This document shows, in pieces, positions 61,897 to 64,000 of a stretch of 64,000 nucleotides of DNA. The notes beneath the pieces were generated by a model. It did no database searches. It had not been told where the DNA came from and worked only from the letters and a program-made list of their open reading frames with translations. The translations under genes and the position numbers were made by a program. Numbering within the stretch: position 1 is the stretch's first letter; every line of letters starts with the position of its first letter. The DNA comes from Amycolatopsis pittospori (GTDB lineage Bacteria > Actinomycetota > Actinomycetes > Mycobacteriales > Pseudonocardiaceae). The stretch covers positions 1-64,000 of the forward strand of contig NZ_JACBXD010000020.1 in NCBI RefSeq assembly GCF_013870525.1, written 5' to 3'.

Positions 61897-62952
61897 TCAG
61901 GCGACCTGTTCGTCGAGGAACCCGTCGAGGTGACGCCAGGTGGTCCCGCGCGCCTTCCGGCCGGTGAGGACGCCGAGATGCCCGCCGGGCGCGGTCTCGA
62001 ACCGCACCGACGGCGAGTTGTCCAGCAGGCCGGTGAGCCGTTCGACGGCCGCGCGCGGGGCGATCGTGTCGTTCTGGCCCGCGATGACCAGCGTCGGCAC
62101 CTTGACCCCGGACAGCGAGATGATCCGGCCGTTGAGGTCGACAGTGCCTTCGGCGAGGTCGTTGGCGCGGAAGAACCGGTGGTAGATCTGGCCGAACGTC
62201 CGCCCCGGGTAGGCGATCATGTTGTCCATGAAGTGGTCGACGGCCTCGATCTGCGCGAGATAGTCCCGGTCATCGAGATTCTTCAGGATCGCCAGCGGCT
62301 TGGTGATCTCCTTGCTGATCCCGGTCGCGCGGAAGACCCGGCTGACCAAATAGGACGGTGCGCCGCCGAGGACGCGGTAGATCGGGGTCAGCAGGTGCCC
62401 GCCGGTGAGGTCCACCAGCGGGCGGAACGGCGCGATCAGCGGGATCGCGGTGAAGTCGAACGGCGACGCGATGGTCGCGACCGATTCGATCGGCAGATCG
62501 GGCTGGTCGGCGGCGGTCAGCAGGGAGAAGATCCCGCCGAGGCACCAGGCGATGATGTGCACGCCCTGGCCGCCCGAATCCTCGCTGACCTTGCGGATCG
62601 CCCGCGGCAGCACCTCGTCGATCCAATGCTCGATGCCCAGGCGACGGTCGGAGAACGCGACGTTGCCGTAGTCGACCAGGTAGGTGTTGCGGCCGCCGTC
62701 GACCAGGTGCTCGGCGAGGCTGCAGCCGCGGCGCAGGTCGAAGCACAGCGCGGGCGCGGCCAGCGGCGGCACCAGCAGCACCGGCGGGCCGTCCACGGGC
62801 TTCCCGCTGTTGCGCAGCCGGTACAGCGAACGGTTGGGGCCCTGGTCGATCAGGACGCGCGGGACGGGGCGGAGATCGGCGACACCACCGTGCAGCACCT
62901 TCCCGACGACGTTCGACGCGGCGGCGGCGAGCCGTGCCGGGGGTGTTGCCAT
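61897..62952 (-). CDS. PhaC-like alpha/beta hydrolase
   Basis: A 351-residue alpha/beta-hydrolase with a PHA-synthase-type Cys nucleophile: Cys137 in the box IIAWCLGG (W-C-L-G-G, where the usual lipase box has Ser), an Asp in AGQNDTIAP and a His in APGGHLGV. It resembles class III PhaC or related depolymerase-like enzymes in mycolic-acid relatives. It may polymerise or cleave hydroxyacyl thioesters. No PhaE, PhaR or phasin gene is next to it. Start ATG 62952 after AGGAGG. Confidence 0.82.
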   Translation of the reverse strand: MATPPARLAAAASNVVGKVLHGGVADLRPVPRVLIDQGPNRSLYRLRNSGKPVDGPPVLLVPPLAAPALCFDLRRGCSLAEHLVDGGRNTYLVDYGNVAFSDRRLGIEHWIDEVLPRAIRKVSEDSGGQGVHIIAWCLGGIFSLLTAADQPDLPIESVATIASPFDFTAIPLIAPFRPLVDLTGGHLLTPIYRVLGGAPSYLVSRVFRATGISKEITKPLAILKNLDDRDYLAQIEAVDHFMDNMIAYPGRTFGQIYHRFFRANDLAEGTVDLNGRIISLSGVKVPTLVIAGQNDTIAPRAAVERLTGLLDNSPSVRFETAPGGHLGVLTGRKARGTTWRHLDGFLDEQVA

Positions 62953-63070
62953 GAGGTGCCTCCTGGAGGAATGAACGCGGTAATGAGCAATCTTGCCGTT
63001 TACCGGCGCACTACTCAACACCGCCACCGGTCCAGGCCGTCCACTTCGGACGGTCATTAGGCCGTCCGAG

Positions 63071-63934
63071 CTAAGAATCGGCGTCCTTTTCGACCGCCGG
63101 GGCACTGCGCGCCGCCCGCGATTCGTACTCCGCGCGAGCACTGGAATGCGTTGCGGAAGAAAGAATCTTGTCGCCGCCGAGGGCGCGAAGCAGCCCTTCG
63201 CCGACGCGCCTCGGAAGCAGCCGTGTGATCCTGCCCATGGCGTCCAGCGATGCGGGAACGAAGACGTCGAACTTGGGACGGCGCAACGCATCGGCAATGG
63301 CCTGCGCCACATCTTCGGGCCGCACGGACTTGAAGAACTTCGCCTCGCCGAGCCCGCTGGCCAGTTCCGTGCGCACCACGGCGGGCATCACGCAGGAGAC
63401 CAGGACGCCCGTTCCACGCAATTCCAGATGCACCGATTCCGACAGACCGACGACGGCGTGTTTCGTCGCGCAGTAGGTCGCGGCGCCGGGGAATCCCGCC
63501 TTCCCGGCCATCGAGGCGATGTTCACGATGTGTCCGGTGCCACGCGGGCGCATCCGCTTGACCGCCTCACGGGTGCCGTGGATGACCGCGTGCAGGTTGA
63601 TCTCCAGTAGCCGCCGGGTCGCCGCGTCGTCCTCCTCGTCGAGCGGGGCGAGCGGCATGATCCCGGCGTTGTTGATCAGCACGTCGATCGGGCCGACGCG
63701 CCGCTCGACCTCGTCGAGGAACTCCGTGAAGCCCTTCGTGTCGGTGACGTCGAGCGGCAGCGCCTCCGCGCCCAGTTCGGCCGCGGTCTTCTCGGCGAGG
63801 ACCTGGTCCAGGTCGCCGATGACCACCTTGGCGCCGAGCCGGGACAGCGCCGTCGCGGTGCTCGCCCCGATGCCTTGGGCGGCTCCGGTGATCACGACGA
63901 CCTTGCCTGCCAGGGAACGTTCACGCTTGGCCAT
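63071..63934 (-). CDS. SDR family oxidoreductase
   Basis: A 287-residue classical SDR. It has TGAAQGIG (cofactor), an acidic D after beta2 (VVIGDLDQ, so NAD), NNAG, Ser in NIASMAG and Tyr-x3-Lys in TYCATKHAV. A C-terminal extension of 30-40 residues (ILSSATHSSARAEYESR) is typical of mycobacterial/actinobacterial SDRs of unknown substrate. It precedes the PhaC-like gene by 118 bases on the same strand. Confidence 0.88.
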   Translation of the reverse strand: MAKRERSLAGKVVVITGAAQGIGASTATALSRLGAKVVIGDLDQVLAEKTAAELGAEALPLDVTDTKGFTEFLDEVERRVGPIDVLINNAGIMPLAPLDEEDDAATRRLLEINLHAVIHGTREAVKRMRPRGTGHIVNIASMAGKAGFPGAATYCATKHAVVGLSESVHLELRGTGVLVSCVMPAVVRTELASGLGEAKFFKSVRPEDVAQAIADALRRPKFDVFVPASLDAMGRITRLLPRRVGEGLLRALGGDKILSSATHSSARAEYESRAARSAPAVEKDADS

Positions 63935-63954
63935 GGGAGCTCCTCTGCGACTTC

Positions 63955-63986
63955 ACTGTCCGGGGCACTGTTGGCAATGTGTCAAC
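63955..63986 (-). promoter_or_regulatory. promoter region of the terminal SDR
   Basis: TTGACA on the minus strand (63980-63985), 19-base spacer, GACAGT (63955-63960). The imperfect inverted repeat GTTGGCA..TGTCAAC (63970-63986) overlaps the -35 box and could be a TetR-type operator. Weak evidence. Confidence 0.3.
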
Positions 63987-64000
63987 TATGGTGCACCCCC

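Overview
The window is high-GC actinobacterial chromosome. Gene content points to the Pseudonocardiaceae, most likely Amycolatopsis: a FadE24/FadE23-like acyl-CoA dehydrogenase pair, FadB/FadA, a WS/DGAT acyltransferase, an AfsR/SARP regulator, bacterial PH-domain proteins, frequent GTG/TTG starts and ATGA/GTGA stop-start overlaps. The genus is an inference from style and gene content; there is no rRNA or marker gene to prove it. I see no tRNA, rRNA, CRISPR array, insertion sequence or prophage.

Layout. 1-6.7 kb: end of a secreted beta-propeller protein, a PAC2 protein, two PH-domain membrane proteins, an SDR divergent from an IclR regulator, a GNAT acetyltransferase, and a 64-residue unknown protein behind a near-perfect LexA (SOS) box. 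6.7-10.8 kb: a class III aminotransferase and a secreted GH27 alpha-galactosidase, flanked by non-coding stretches packed with long palindromes. 10.8-17.7 kb (minus strand): a tightly overlapping five-gene operon, ThDP enzyme - HyuA - HyuB - SDR - GntR. 17.8-20.5 kb (minus strand): glutathionyl-hydroquinone-reductase-like enzyme, FAD oxidoreductase and FMN protein, with overlapping ends. 20.6-22.0 kb: WS/DGAT. 22.1-26.5 kb: a PQQ locus, pqqA-C-D-E-B, with a divergent secreted PQQ-type sugar dehydrogenase. 26.5-29.3 kb: aldo/keto reductase, ArsR-type regulator and MFS exporter.

29.3-39.3 kb is the most striking part. It is a catabolic locus of amidase, D-2-hydroxyacid dehydrogenase, two Asp/Glu-racemase/maleate-isomerase-like proteins, a GntR regulator, a tartrate/malate-type dehydrogenase, a succinate-semialdehyde-type dehydrogenase, a 4-aminobutyrate-type aminotransferase and a DUF3830 protein. 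Three start regions in it carry the same operator-like palindrome, (G/T)ATTGTC(A/G)ACAATC, so it looks like one regulon read from several promoters on both strands. One of the two racemase-like proteins has lost a catalytic cysteine. The substrate is not known.

39.4-52 kb: two secreted proteins, an AfsR-like regulator, a GlcD-type FAD oxidase paired with an IlvX/benzoylformate-decarboxylase-like ThDP enzyme, a drug-type MFS transporter, a DUF3761 lipoprotein, and an ArsR - double SRPBCC - degenerate SDR operon. 52-64 kb is mostly lipid metabolism: FadA/FadB divergent from a tandem TetR regulator, LtrA, the FadE24/FadE23-like pair, a MASE1-only membrane protein, a PhaC-like hydrolase and an SDR.

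Across the window, gene ends carry at least three families of long, often perfect palindromes with shared words (CGTGAGTG...CACTCACG; GAAGGGGCCTT; GTTGCGAAAG...CTTTCGCAAC). Two of them run into coding sequence and supply a stop codon or C-terminal tail.
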